64,000 bases of DNA from Caryophanales bacterium (GTDB taxonomy: Bacteria; Bacillota_I; Bacilli_A; RF39; UBA660), in NCBI GenBank assembly GCA_016282155.1, contig JAEEJY010000039.1, positions 1 through 64,000 on the forward strand, written 5' to 3'. The notes under the pieces are model-generated. The model was not told the origin of the DNA, made no database searches, and saw only the letters and a list, made by a program, of their open reading frames with translations. Shown one piece after another: positions 23,431-32,931 of the stretch. The translations under genes and the position numbers were made by a program. Numbering within the stretch: the first letter of the stretch is position 1; every line of letters begins with the position of its first letter.

Positions 23431-25680
23431 ATGAAAAAGGGTTTTACGACAGTAGAATTAATAGCTTCCTTTGCTTTAATTTCAACAATTATTTTATTCT
23501 TATTCCAAATTATATTTGCACTTAGAGATTTATATATTGAATCTGGAATTAAAGTGAAATTACTTACTAAGCAAGGAAATATTAGCTATGTAATTAATAA
23601 TGATTTAACTGTACGCGAATTGCGTATGGTTACTAAAGAAAGTAAAAATTCAATAAAATTTTATTTCCGTGATGGAACTAATAAAATACTTAGTTATGAC
23701 CGTGATAGTTTAACAATTACTTACGGGGATAATACTTATGAATTAGTTTCTGGAAGTAAAATAGGGAATGTATCTATTAAAACAGATACGGCTGTTTATA
23801 CAGAAGATAGTAATACTTTAAATGGAATACTTGCTATTGATATTCCAATTACCCATTCTTTAATAAAACAAGAAAATTTTGGTATTAATCTTACTTATCT
23901 ATATAATAGTAATTCTGTTTCTGTAGCGGGCCTTAATATTATAGATGTTGTAAATTCACCAAAGAAGATAATTTTAGATAATGATAAAATTGTTACTTAT
24001 CAAGGAAGTAATTTTACAAATCCAGGATATTATGTTTATACGCGAGATACTAAAGAAATGAGTCAAAATGATCCTAATGTTGAAATCACAGGACGTGTAG
24101 ATACAAGTAAAATAGGAAATTATTATTTAACTTATACTCTAAGAGATGAAGATGAAAATGTCTTAGATCAAGTTGTATGTTCCGTTAAAGTAATTAAATC
24201 AACATATGAATTTGCTTATAGCGGAAATACCCAAGAATTTACTACTCCTGTAAGTGGGATATATAAAATTGAATTATGGGGTGCCGAAGGTGGCGGAATT
24301 AGTTCAATGACTGGTAAAGGTGGTTATACTACCGGCCAAATAGAATTAAGAGAAAATACAGTCTTATTTGTTAATGTTGGTGGTAAAGGATCTATTTCTA
24401 CTAATTATGCTGCATCAAATGGTGGCTTTAATGGTGGTGGAAAGAGTGGTGTTCCATCAATAGTAGGTTCCACAAACTCTACTGAAACTAATATGAAAGC
24501 AGGTAGTGGTGGGGGAGCTACCGATTTAAGACTTACTAATAATAATTTATCATCCCGTATTGCTGTTGCTGGCGGTGGCGGAGGCGCTGGAAGTAAAAAT
24601 GATAGTGTCTTTGTTTACGTAGGTGGTGCTGGTGGCGGAATCGCTGGGAAGCCTGCTTTATCCGCAGCTGAAAGTTATGTAGGTGGTGTTGGTACTCAAG
24701 CTTCTGGTGGAGATAAACCAAGTTACACAACTAATATGACAACAATGCCAACTGCGGGTACAAGTTTAAATGGTGGTAATGGTGGTACATACCAAAGTGG
24801 TAATGTAATTTACGCAACCGGAGGCGGTGGCGGAGGTTACTACGGTGGCGCTGGTGGTAGTAGATATGCTGGTGGTTCTGGTGGTAGTGGTTACTGCGGT
24901 GATACGATTACAAATTGTAATTTAATCGATGGAACTAGTGCTGTACCATTAACTACAGGTTCGGATTACGAAACAGGCCATACCGGAAATGGTTTCGTTC
25001 GTTTAACACTTGTTTCTTATACTGAAGAAAGAAGCGAAGAAATGTATGGTTTAACTTATGAACCTAAAGCAAATAATGAAACTCACAACGGAACTGTTTA
25101 TATGGATCCAACTGATTTAACTAATAATTGTAATAGTACAAATTATTCAACAAGTCCGGGAGCGGCTTCAGGATGTATGCGTTTCTATGTAATTAAAGAT
25201 AATGGTAATACCTTAGATTTAATCTTAGATCATAGTATTACAAATGAAACTACTTTAAGTGGTAATCATTATGTATTACCAAAATTAGACGCTTGGGACA
25301 ATGTCTTTACAAGAAAAGATAGTTATAATGGATACAATTATGCCGGAAGTAAATTCCGTCTAATAACTGTTAAAGAATTAGCACAGATTACTAAGAAATC
25401 AAGTACTGCTACAACAGTATTTACATTTGATACAGCCGGTTCTTCAACAGTGCCTAATAAATATGCATGGTTATTTGGTAACTTAAAAGGATGTTCATCT
25501 TATGGATGTGGATTAAATCATGAGTCAAGCATTACATCTTATATAACTGCGGATAATACAGCAGATAGTACTTATGTAGTTGATTATATGGGAAGTGTTT
25601 CACTTAGAAATAATGCTTCCGGAAGTGGTATTACTTCATTCCGTCCAGTTGTTACAATACCATCTAGTTTAGTAAAATAA
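23431..25680 (+). CDS. Giant minor prepilin with Ig-like and glycine-rich (ALK/LTK-type) domains
   Basis: The 749-residue protein starts with prepilin leader MKKG and FTTVELIASFALISTIILFL. Domains in order: pilin helix (1-45), a pilin-like globular part (to about 165), an Ig-like domain of the DUF5011 type (about 170-265, KIVTYQGSNFTNPGYYV), a glycine-rich domain (about 275-530) with many GGGG runs and framing IYKIELWGAEGGG and GNGFVRLTLV, and a C-terminal domain (about 540-749) ending FRPVVTIPSSL. The glycine-rich part matches the pattern of the glycine-rich domain in bacterial surface proteins and animal ALK/LTK receptors. The ATG at 23431 is chosen because the leader must start just before KKG. 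A terminal adhesive subunit is inferred. Confidence 0.8.
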   Translation: MKKGFTTVELIASFALISTIILFLFQIIFALRDLYIESGIKVKLLTKQGNISYVINNDLTVRELRMVTKESKNSIKFYFRDGTNKILSYDRDSLTITYGDNTYELVSGSKIGNVSIKTDTAVYTEDSNTLNGILAIDIPITHSLIKQENFGINLTYLYNSNSVSVAGLNIIDVVNSPKKIILDNDKIVTYQGSNFTNPGYYVYTRDTKEMSQNDPNVEITGRVDTSKIGNYYLTYTLRDEDENVLDQVVCSVKVIKSTYEFAYSGNTQEFTTPVSGIYKIELWGAEGGGISSMTGKGGYTTGQIELRENTVLFVNVGGKGSISTNYAASNGGFNGGGKSGVPSIVGSTNSTETNMKAGSGGGATDLRLTNNNLSSRIAVAGGGGGAGSKNDSVFVYVGGAGGGIAGKPALSAAESYVGGVGTQASGGDKPSYTTNMTTMPTAGTSLNGGNGGTYQSGNVIYATGGGGGGYYGGAGGSRYAGGSGGSGYCGDTITNCNLIDGTSAVPLTTGSDYETGHTGNGFVRLTLVSYTEERSEEMYGLTYEPKANNETHNGTVYMDPTDLTNNCNSTNYSTSPGAASGCMRFYVIKDNGNTLDLILDHSITNETTLSGNHYVLPKLDAWDNVFTRKDSYNGYNYAGSKFRLITVKELAQITKKSSTATTVFTFDTAGSSTVPNKYAWLFGNLKGCSSYGCGLNHESSITSYITADNTADSTYVVDYMGSVSLRNNASGSGITSFRPVVTIPSSLVK

Positions 25681-25706
25681 AAACTTTCAATTATTGAAAG
25701 TTTTTT
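25681..25706 (+). terminator. Terminator of the pilin operon
   Basis: AAACTTTCAAT pairs with ATTGAAAGTTT, then T residues. Confidence 0.9.
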
Positions 25707-25714
25707 ATTTTTAA

Positions 25715-25723
25715 TGATATAAT
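25715..25723 (+). promoter_or_regulatory. Extended -10 promoter for PDZ-Lon protease gene
   Basis: TGATATAAT 16 nt before the ATG. Confidence 0.6.
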
Positions 25724-25738
25724 GATTAAGGTGATTTT

Positions 25739-26752
25739 ATGAAAAAGAAAAATAAAGATAATAAAATATTAAGTTTCTTAAATGAAAATAAATATTTTTT
25801 TATAAGTGTAGTTATTATTTTTGTTTTAGGAATATATAAACTTCCATATTATATTGATATGCCTGGAGGTTTAATTAAGGTAAACAATCGTATTAGTATT
25901 ACCGAAGAAAATAAATTAGAGGGAAGCTATAACTTAGCATATGTGTCAGAAGTACCAGCTACGCCTATTTTATATGTCTTAGCTAAAATTCTTCCTAGTT
26001 GGGATTTACTAAAAAAAGAAGATATGACTTATAATAATATGACTATAGAAGAAATGAATGAATTTGATAGATTATTATTAAAAATAGGAGAAAATCAAGC
26101 TAAATTAGCTGCTTATACGCGCGCTAATAAAACAACAACAGTCTCTGATACTAAAATTAAAGTTGGCTTAATTGAAAATACTAAGACAACAGATTTAAAA
26201 GTAAATGATATTATCTTAAAGGTAGATGGTATGGATTTTACTGGTGTCGATGACTTTAAAGAAATGATTCAAAATAAAAATGTAGGAGATATTATTACGT
26301 TTGAAGTTTTAAATAAAGAAGATGTTTATACAAGAACTGCTAAAGTATATGAAGCAGAAGAAAAAAAAGTAGTAGGTATATATTTATTTGAAGATCAAAG
26401 TATAACTACTAATCCAGAATGTAATATTAAAACTAATAGTAAAGAAATGGGTCCTTCTGGAGGATTAATGACTGCTCTTACTATTTATGATAAATTAACT
26501 AAAGAAGATTTAACTAAAGGAAGAAAAATCTCTGGAACAGGTACTATTGATGCTGACGGTACAGTAGGAGAAATAGGTGGTGTTAAATATAAATTAGCGG
26601 GTGTTGTTAAAAAACATGCGGATATATTCTTTGTACCAAAAGGTGAAAACTATAATGAAGCTATCAAACTTCAAAAGAAACATAATTATAAAATTAAAAT
26701 AGTAGCAGTCGAAACTATTGATGACGCAATTAACTATTTAAGGAATAACTAA
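25739..26752 (+). CDS. Membrane-anchored PDZ/Lon-domain serine protease (YlbL-like)
   Basis: This 337-residue protein has one N-terminal membrane segment (about 15-35), a PDZ domain (about 130-205, TTDLKVNDIILKVDGMDF) and a Lon-type proteolytic domain (about 220-335). The catalytic serine lies in MGPSGGLMTAL near 240 and the lysine in GGVKYKLAG near 280. Bacillus YlbL has the same layout and acts outside the membrane, where it takes part in cell-division control. The gene is monocistronic. The family is confident; the substrate is unknown. Confidence 0.9.
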   Translation: MKKKNKDNKILSFLNENKYFFISVVIIFVLGIYKLPYYIDMPGGLIKVNNRISITEENKLEGSYNLAYVSEVPATPILYVLAKILPSWDLLKKEDMTYNNMTIEEMNEFDRLLLKIGENQAKLAAYTRANKTTTVSDTKIKVGLIENTKTTDLKVNDIILKVDGMDFTGVDDFKEMIQNKNVGDIITFEVLNKEDVYTRTAKVYEAEEKKVVGIYLFEDQSITTNPECNIKTNSKEMGPSGGLMTALTIYDKLTKEDLTKGRKISGTGTIDADGTVGEIGGVKYKLAGVVKKHADIFFVPKGENYNEAIKLQKKHNYKIKIVAVETIDDAINYLRNN

Positions 26753-26780
26753 AAGTTATGGGTAAATCCATAACTTTTTT
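26751..26780 (+). terminator. Terminator after PDZ-Lon gene
   Basis: AAAAGTTATGG pairs with CCATAACTTTT, then T residues. Confidence 0.9.
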
Positions 26781-26789
26781 CTTCTTTTA

Positions 26790-26798
26790 TGATAAAAT
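26790..26798 (+). promoter_or_regulatory. Extended -10 promoter for mutS-dxs
   Basis: TGATAAAAT, 18 nt before the mutS ATG. Confidence 0.55.
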
Positions 26799-26816
26799 AT
26801 ATTTGAGGTGTTAATA

Positions 26817-29357
26817 ATGAAACGTGATGAAGTAGATAGAAGCAAAATTACGCCAATGATGCAACAATATTTAGAAATCAAAGATGCTAATCCAGATATT
26901 ATTATCTTCTTTAGATTAGGTGATTTCTATGAGATGTTTTTTGAAGATGCAATTAATGTATCAAGAGAATTAGAATTAACTTTAACTGGTAAAAATGCAG
27001 GTCTAGAAGAAAGAATACCAATGTGTGGTATTCCACATCATGCAGCTAATATATATATTGAAAAATTAGTTGGTATGGGATATAAAGTAGGTATTTGTGA
27101 ACAGCTAGAAGATCCAAGATTTACTAAGGGAATAGTTAAGAGAGATTTAACTAGAATTATTAGTGCTGGTACAATTAATGATGATACTTTAAATGAGCAA
27201 GAATATAATTATATTGGTGCTATCATGGACTTTAATCACGCTTATGTATTAAGTTATTCCGATATATCAACAGGAAATATTTATACAACTATTTTAGAAC
27301 ATAATGTTTCTAAATTAGTAAGTGAAGTAGTTAGTCTAGGTATTAAAGAAGTTATTTTAACTAGTAAGGTAGATGTAAGTGTATCTAACTTACTTAAAAA
27401 TCAATTCAAAATAGTTGTTACAACAACAGATAAAATTGATAATATTAAAGAATATGAATATATTTATCAAAATATAGGAGACGTAAGAATGATTGAATGT
27501 TTAAAATTCTTACTTACTTATATTAATGATACTCAAAAAAGAAGTTTATCTCATCTTCAAGAAGCTATTATTAAAGAAAATAAAGATTACTTAAAGATGG
27601 ATATTCATACAAAAAGAAATCTTGAACTAACAGAAACTTTAAGATTAAAAGATCGTAATTACTCACTTATTTGGTTACTTGATAAAACTAAAACAGCGAT
27701 GGGTTCAAGATTACTTAAGAATTATATTGAAAATCCACTAATTAAAATAGATGAGATAAATGCTCGTTATGATATGGTTGAAAATCTTCTTAAGGAATTT
27801 ATCTTAAAAGAAGAACTTCAAAATTATCTATATGAAGTATATGATCTTGAAAGATTAAGTGGTCGTATAGCGTTTGGTAGTGCGAATGCTAGAGACTTAC
27901 TACAACTTAAAAATAGTTTAAGAGTTTTACCTAATATTAAAGATGTTTTAGAAAAGATTAAATATCCTAAAACATTTGAAACATTAGATGAATTATATAA
28001 ATTATTAGAAGATGCTATATATGAAAATCCACCAGTTACTTTAAAAGAAGGATATCTAATTAAAGAAGGATATAATAAAGAATTAGATGAACTTAAAGAT
28101 TTAAGAAGTAATGGTAAAGATTTTGTTGCGCGTTTTGAAGCAGAAGAAAAAGAACGTACAGGTATTAAAACTTTAAAAGTAGGATATAACCGTGTATTTG
28201 GATACTATATTGAAGTGTCTAAAGGTATGACTAATTTAGTTAAAGAAGAATATGGCTATGAAAGAAAACAAACTTTAGCGAATGCTGAACGTTATATAAG
28301 TCCAATTTTAAAAGAAAAAGAATCCATGATTTTAAATGCCGAAGAAAAGATAGTTGATTTAGAATATGATTTATTTACTAGTATTCGTGAAACTATTAAA
28401 GAATATATTCCAAGATTACAAGAAATATCTCGTGTAATTAGTGAAATAGATGTCTTACAATCATTTGCAACAGTAACAGAAGAAAATAATTATGTAAGAC
28501 CAAATTTAAATACTGAACGTATTTTAGATATTAAAGATAATCGTCATCCGGTAGTAGAAAAAGTTCTACCTAAAGGTGTATTTGTATCTAATGATGTATA
28601 TATGGATAAAGATACTAATATTTTATTAATTACGGGTCCAAATATGGCAGGTAAATCAACATATATGCGTCAAGTTGCTATCACAGTTATAATGGCTCAA
28701 ATTGGTTGTTTTGTACCTGCTACAAGTGCTAATATGCCTGTATTTGATGCTATCTTTACAAGAATAGGTGCTAGTGATGATTTAGTAAGTGGTGAATCAA
28801 CATTTATGGTTGAAATGACTGAAGCAAATAATGCTTTAAGTAATGCTACAGAAAATAGTTTAATTCTATTTGATGAATTAGGTAGAGGAACTGCTACTTA
28901 TGATGGTATGAGTTTAGCTGAAGCTATTATTGAATATATTAATGAAAATATTCATGCTAAAACATTCTTCTCTACACATTATCATGAATTAACAGATTTA
29001 GAAAACAACATGAAAGAATTAAAAAATATTCATGTATCAGCTTATGAAGAAAATGGTAATATAACATTCCTTCATAAAATTAAAGAAGGAGCTGTTGATA
29101 AGAGTTATGGTATTTACGTAGCTAAACTTGCTAAAATGCCAAATTCATTAATTAAAAGAGCTAATGAAATATTAAGTTTATATGAAACTAAAGAAGTAAA
29201 TAGAGATATTAAAATACAAGAAGCATTACCAATTGATGAATTAATCAATCCAAATAGTGAGATAGAAGAAGAAATTAAAAATATTAATCTTCTTGAAACA
29301 ACACCACTAGATGCTTTAAATATTTTATATCGTATTCAAGAAAAGATTAATAAATAG
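26817..29357 (+). CDS. mutS: DNA mismatch repair protein MutS
   Basis: MutS recognises mismatches and recruits MutL. The 846-residue protein has the mismatch-binding motif FFRLGDFYEMF near 33-43, the GICEQ segment, Walker A GPNMAGKST (607-615), the signature STFMVEM and Walker B LILFDELGRGT. I chose the ATG at 26817 after SD GAGGTG, dropping three residues from an upstream GTG. mutL lies 12 kb away rather than adjacent. dxs follows after 8 nt, an odd operon partner. Confidence 0.96.
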   Translation: MKRDEVDRSKITPMMQQYLEIKDANPDIIIFFRLGDFYEMFFEDAINVSRELELTLTGKNAGLEERIPMCGIPHHAANIYIEKLVGMGYKVGICEQLEDPRFTKGIVKRDLTRIISAGTINDDTLNEQEYNYIGAIMDFNHAYVLSYSDISTGNIYTTILEHNVSKLVSEVVSLGIKEVILTSKVDVSVSNLLKNQFKIVVTTTDKIDNIKEYEYIYQNIGDVRMIECLKFLLTYINDTQKRSLSHLQEAIIKENKDYLKMDIHTKRNLELTETLRLKDRNYSLIWLLDKTKTAMGSRLLKNYIENPLIKIDEINARYDMVENLLKEFILKEELQNYLYEVYDLERLSGRIAFGSANARDLLQLKNSLRVLPNIKDVLEKIKYPKTFETLDELYKLLEDAIYENPPVTLKEGYLIKEGYNKELDELKDLRSNGKDFVARFEAEEKERTGIKTLKVGYNRVFGYYIEVSKGMTNLVKEEYGYERKQTLANAERYISPILKEKESMILNAEEKIVDLEYDLFTSIRETIKEYIPRLQEISRVISEIDVLQSFATVTEENNYVRPNLNTERILDIKDNRHPVVEKVLPKGVFVSNDVYMDKDTNILLITGPNMAGKSTYMRQVAITVIMAQIGCFVPATSANMPVFDAIFTRIGASDDLVSGESTFMVEMTEANNALSNATENSLILFDELGRGTATYDGMSLAEAIIEYINENIHAKTFFSTHYHELTDLENNMKELKNIHVSAYEENGNITFLHKIKEGAVDKSYGIYVAKLAKMPNSLIKRANEILSLYETKEVNRDIKIQEALPIDELINPNSEIEEEIKNINLLETTPLDALNILYRIQEKINK

Positions 29358-29365
29358 GAGGCTTT

Positions 29366-31231
29366 ATGAATGTAATTGATATTAAGAATCCTAAATTCTT
29401 AAAGAAATATAAAAAGAATGATTTAATTAAATTAAGTCATGATATTCGAGAATTTTTGATTGACAATATATCAAAAACTGGGGGACATTTATCAAGTAAT
29501 TTAGGAGTTGTTGATTTGACAATTGCAATTCATAAAGTATTTGATAGTCCTAAAGATAAAATTATTTTTGATGTAGGTCATCAAAGTTATACTCATAAAA
29601 TTTTAACAGGAAGAGCTAAAGATTTTAAATCATTAAGACAATTTAATGGTTTATCAGGATTTCAAAAAAGAAGTGAATCAGTATATGATTCCTATGAAGC
29701 AGGACATTCTTCAACAAGTTTAAGTGCGGCTTTAGGATTTGCTTTAGCTCGTGATTTAGATAAAAAAGATTATCATGTTATTGCGGTAATAGGTGATGGA
29801 TCTATTAGTAATGGTTTAGCTTATGAGGCACTAAATCATATTGGTAGTTTAGATACTCCTTTAATTGTTATTTTAAATGATAATGAAATGAGTATTAATG
29901 AAAATGTAGGTGCAATGCATAATCTACTTGATAAAATAAGAAGTAATAATGGTTATAAAAGTATGAAAAAAGGAACTAAATCTTTCTTAGATAAAATCCC
30001 ATACTTAGGTAAACCAATAAAAAAATTCTTAAGTTTAACAAAAGAATCTATTAAAAAAATGTATTTAAAAGAAGGATATGTTTTTGAAGAATTAGGTTTT
30101 GAATACTATGGACCAATAAATGGTCATGATTATAAAGAAATGCTTGCTTATTTAGAAAGAGCTAAAAAAGCTAATCATCCAGTATTACTTCATGTAATTA
30201 CAGAAAAGGGAAAAGGATATCCTTATAGTGAAGAAGATTTAGATGGTGTTTGGCATGGTGTTACTCCTTTTGATAAAGAAACAGGCGAAATAATTAAAAA
30301 GAATGATGATAAAATAGGTTGGAGTAGTGTTATTTCTAAAAAATTAGTAAAATTAGCTAGTGAAGATAAAGATATTATTGCGATTACTCCTGCTATGGCA
30401 AACGGTTCAAAATTAAATGAATTTAAGAAAAAATATAACGATAGATTTATCGATGTAGGAATAGCTGAAGAACATGCTATTGTTATGGCTAACGCTTTAG
30501 CTTTAGAAGGTAAAAAACCTTTTGTATCCATCTATTCCACATTCTTACAAAGAGCTTATGATGAAGTGCAACAAGATGTAGCAAGGATGAATTCAAATGT
30601 TGTTTTAGGTATTGATAGAGCTGGTATTGTAGGAGAAGACGGGGAAACTCATCAAGGTATATATGATGTAGCTTATTTAGCTCATATCCCTAATATGATA
30701 ATAACTGCTCCTAAAGATGCTAGTGAGGCAGGAGATTTACTATATACAGCTTTTAATACTAAAGCGCCATTTGCTATCCGTTATTCGAGAAAAAGAATTT
30801 TAGATAATGAGTCAGAATTCAAAAAACTAGAAATAGGTAGCTGGGAAGAAGTAAAGAAAGGTTTGGATGCTGTTATTATTACTTATGGAGATTTTGTAGA
30901 AAAAGCTCTAGAAATAAGTAAAATATTATTTAAACATCAATATAGTGTTGGAGTAATAAATGCTCGTTTTATAAAACCTTTTGATAAAAAAATGTTTGAT
31001 ACATTACTAAAGAGTAATAAAAAAATATTTGTTTATGAAGAAGCGTCTTTAATAGGATCTTTAGGAAGTATTTTATGTACTTATGCCGAAAATAACAATT
31101 ATCAAAATAATATTACATGTTTTGGTATTAAAGATGAATTTATAAGACAAGGACATTATGATTTAGTCTTAGAAAGTTTAAAACTAGACCCCGAAAATAT
31201 AAGTAAGAAAATAGAAGAAAAATTAAAGTAA
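29366..31231 (+). CDS. dxs: 1-deoxy-D-xylulose-5-phosphate synthase
   Basis: DXS condenses pyruvate and glyceraldehyde-3-phosphate, the first step of the MEP isoprenoid pathway, using thiamine diphosphate. The 621-residue protein shows GHQSYTHKILTGR near 72, the ThDP motif GDGSISNGLAYEALNHIG near 148, MSINENVGAM near 175 and DVGIAEEHAI near 367 with the catalytic Glu. SD AGGAGG lies 8 nt after the mutS stop. This indicates a MEP rather than a mevalonate route. No other MEP genes are in view. Confidence 0.96.
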   Translation: MNVIDIKNPKFLKKYKKNDLIKLSHDIREFLIDNISKTGGHLSSNLGVVDLTIAIHKVFDSPKDKIIFDVGHQSYTHKILTGRAKDFKSLRQFNGLSGFQKRSESVYDSYEAGHSSTSLSAALGFALARDLDKKDYHVIAVIGDGSISNGLAYEALNHIGSLDTPLIVILNDNEMSINENVGAMHNLLDKIRSNNGYKSMKKGTKSFLDKIPYLGKPIKKFLSLTKESIKKMYLKEGYVFEELGFEYYGPINGHDYKEMLAYLERAKKANHPVLLHVITEKGKGYPYSEEDLDGVWHGVTPFDKETGEIIKKNDDKIGWSSVISKKLVKLASEDKDIIAITPAMANGSKLNEFKKKYNDRFIDVGIAEEHAIVMANALALEGKKPFVSIYSTFLQRAYDEVQQDVARMNSNVVLGIDRAGIVGEDGETHQGIYDVAYLAHIPNMIITAPKDASEAGDLLYTAFNTKAPFAIRYSRKRILDNESEFKKLEIGSWEEVKKGLDAVIITYGDFVEKALEISKILFKHQYSVGVINARFIKPFDKKMFDTLLKSNKKIFVYEEASLIGSLGSILCTYAENNNYQNNITCFGIKDEFIRQGHYDLVLESLKLDPENISKKIEEKLK

Positions 31232-31245
31232 TTTTTCTTCTTTTT
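31213..31245 (+). terminator. Terminator overlapping the end of dxs
   Basis: AGAAGAAAAATTA (in the last codons) pairs with TAATTTTTCTTCT, then T residues. Confidence 0.88.
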
Positions 31246-31246
31246 A

Positions 31247-31255
31247 TGTTATAAT
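31247..31255 (+). promoter_or_regulatory. Extended -10 promoter for the deacetylase operon
   Basis: TGTTATAAT directly after the dxs terminator. Confidence 0.65.
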
Positions 31256-31274
31256 TGTAATAGTAGAGGTGTGT

Positions 31275-31562
31275 ATGAAAAAGGTTATTAGAGATATTTA
31301 TATTGTAACTCTATTTTCCTTCTTAGTATTTTCGGTAAGTTATTTTGTTTTTAACTTAAATACTTATAAAGATGCTAAAAAAGAAAATGATAGTTATAAC
31401 AAAAGTATTAAAATAGCAACCAAGAATATTCATGATAATAAAAAAGATAATTTACTAAAAAAAGAAGAATTAGATAAAGTCGCAACAGAAAAAGCTAGTA
31501 AAGTAAAAGAGTACGAAGTATGGGAAGCAAGAAACAAAGACATCGAAACAAAGATGAAATAG
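31275..31562 (+). CDS. Small bitopic membrane protein with coiled coil (FtsL/DivIC-like shape)
   Basis: This 95-residue protein has an N-terminal membrane segment (about 8-28) and a Lys/Glu/Asp-rich helical tail. The layout resembles FtsL/DivIC division proteins, but no family signature is visible, so the name is only a description. The ATG at 31275 follows SD GAGGTG. The 3' end overlaps the polysaccharide deacetylase gene by 43 nt in another frame, which suggests tight coupling. Confidence 0.65.
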   Translation: MKKVIRDIYIVTLFSFLVFSVSYFVFNLNTYKDAKKENDSYNKSIKIATKNIHDNKKDNLLKKEELDKVATEKASKVKEYEVWEARNKDIETKMK

Positions 31563-32539
31563 TTGAAAATGTTGTTGACGAAATTCTAAATGTTGATAAA
31601 AAGAGTAACTTAAAAAAAGAAATTATTTACATAGTTATCTCTTTAACTACAGTTCTTCTTATAGTAGCTTTTATAATCCTAGGTTATTATTATAAAAGAA
31701 AAACAAATAATTTATATAAAGATAACATGAATAAAATACACATTTTAAATACTGCTGTTTTATTAAATGATATTGTTGATATTGATAGTGAGGAAAATAC
31801 TTCTAAAATAGAGAAGTATAATAATATTGATGAAAGTATCAAAAATATTAAAACTACATATTATCAAAACTTAAAAACATTTGAAGATAAAGTAGCTGCC
31901 GGTCAAATTAATTATAAGATAGCTTATCTTACATTTGATGATGGCCCTTACTACTTAACAAATAGTATTTTAAATGTTTTAAGTAGATATAATGTCTTAG
32001 CTACTTTCTTTACTATCGGTCTTGATAAAGATGTTTGTTATGATAACAGAAATGCTTCTTGTAAAGATATGTATCTAAAAGAAGCAAATCTAGGACATAC
32101 AGTTGCCAATCATACTTATTCTCATCGTATATTTGGTGGATTATATAGTAGTGGTGAAGCCCTAGCTTATCAAGTAAAATTACAAGAAGATTTAATAAGA
32201 ACAAGAACTGGTAACGTTGTTAAGATAATGCGTTTTCCAGGAGGAAGTGGAACAGCAGGTTATTATGGTGTTAAAAATAGTGCTGTAGCTCAGTTAAGAA
32301 GTATGGGCTATGGTTATGTTGACTGGACAGCACAAGATGGTGATGGTGGAGATCCAGGGACTCCTGCACAGGCTTTCCAGACATTTAAAAATTCCATTAA
32401 TGAAAGAATAGAAGTTGTATTACTTCATGATTATAGTTCTGTTACATATTCAATTCTTCCACAAATAATTGAGTATTTAAAACAAAATAATTATGTATTA
32501 TTACCACTATTCTATGAAAGCAGAATGATTAACAAGTAG
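31520..32539 (+). CDS. Membrane-anchored polysaccharide deacetylase (NodB/CE4 family)
   Basis: CE4 enzymes remove acetyl groups from N-acetylglucosamine, often in peptidoglycan (PgdA), giving lysozyme resistance. The 339-residue protein has one membrane segment (about 35-55), a helical stalk and the catalytic domain from about 133: motif 1 TFDDGP, metal site HTVANHTYSH near 192-201, motif 3 RFPGGSGT and motif 5 VLLHDYS. Asp and the two His of the metal triad are present. Its start lies inside the preceding gene (43-nt overlap). It acts outside the membrane; peptidoglycan as substrate is inferred. Confidence 0.88.
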   Translation: MGSKKQRHRNKDEIVENVVDEILNVDKKSNLKKEIIYIVISLTTVLLIVAFIILGYYYKRKTNNLYKDNMNKIHILNTAVLLNDIVDIDSEENTSKIEKYNNIDESIKNIKTTYYQNLKTFEDKVAAGQINYKIAYLTFDDGPYYLTNSILNVLSRYNVLATFFTIGLDKDVCYDNRNASCKDMYLKEANLGHTVANHTYSHRIFGGLYSSGEALAYQVKLQEDLIRTRTGNVVKIMRFPGGSGTAGYYGVKNSAVAQLRSMGYGYVDWTAQDGDGGDPGTPAQAFQTFKNSINERIEVVLLHDYSSVTYSILPQIIEYLKQNNYVLLPLFYESRMINK

Positions 32540-32550
32540 GAGATGATAAT

Positions 32551-32931
32551 ATGGAATTACTTAAAAGGAAATATGCCTTTTTATGGGTAATATTAACTAT
32601 ATTTACAGGATCTACTTCAATGCTTGCTTTAGCAGGTATGTTAGATTTATTTGAAGAAGATGCTTGGTATACAAATAATAAATACTGGATTATAGGATTA
32701 TGTTTCTTTATCTTTCCAGCAGCTATTATGGTAGGTGTATTTATTGTTGAAATGATGTGTAAGGTTGCAGCTAAATTAGAAGTACCGGGTAAAGAATTAT
32801 ATTTATCACCATTTGTATGGTTATTACTTTTAATTGTTCCTGTACTAGGTTGGATATTCTTTATCACAATATTCTTATATTTAGAAATATGGATTATTGT
32901 AGCAATTGCTAAAGGAAAGGCGGAAAAATAA
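32551..32931 (+). CDS. Small membrane protein of unknown function
   Basis: The 126-residue protein has three hydrophobic segments (about 10-30, 46-68 and 90-118) and a short charged C-terminus. I recognise no family. It has SD AGGAGATGATAAT 11 nt after the deacetylase and overlaps the lipoprotein ATG by one base, so it belongs to the same operon and may share its envelope role. Confidence 0.65.
   Translation: MELLKRKYAFLWVILTIFTGSTSMLALAGMLDLFEEDAWYTNNKYWIIGLCFFIFPAAIMVGVFIVEMMCKVAAKLEVPGKELYLSPFVWLLLLIVPVLGWIFFITIFLYLEIWIIVAIAKGKAEK

Noticed and set aside
24280-24900. Repetitive GGT-rich DNA as a CRISPR or satellite repeat
   Set aside because: The repeats are irregular, codon-phased glycine codons within one continuous pilin reading frame.
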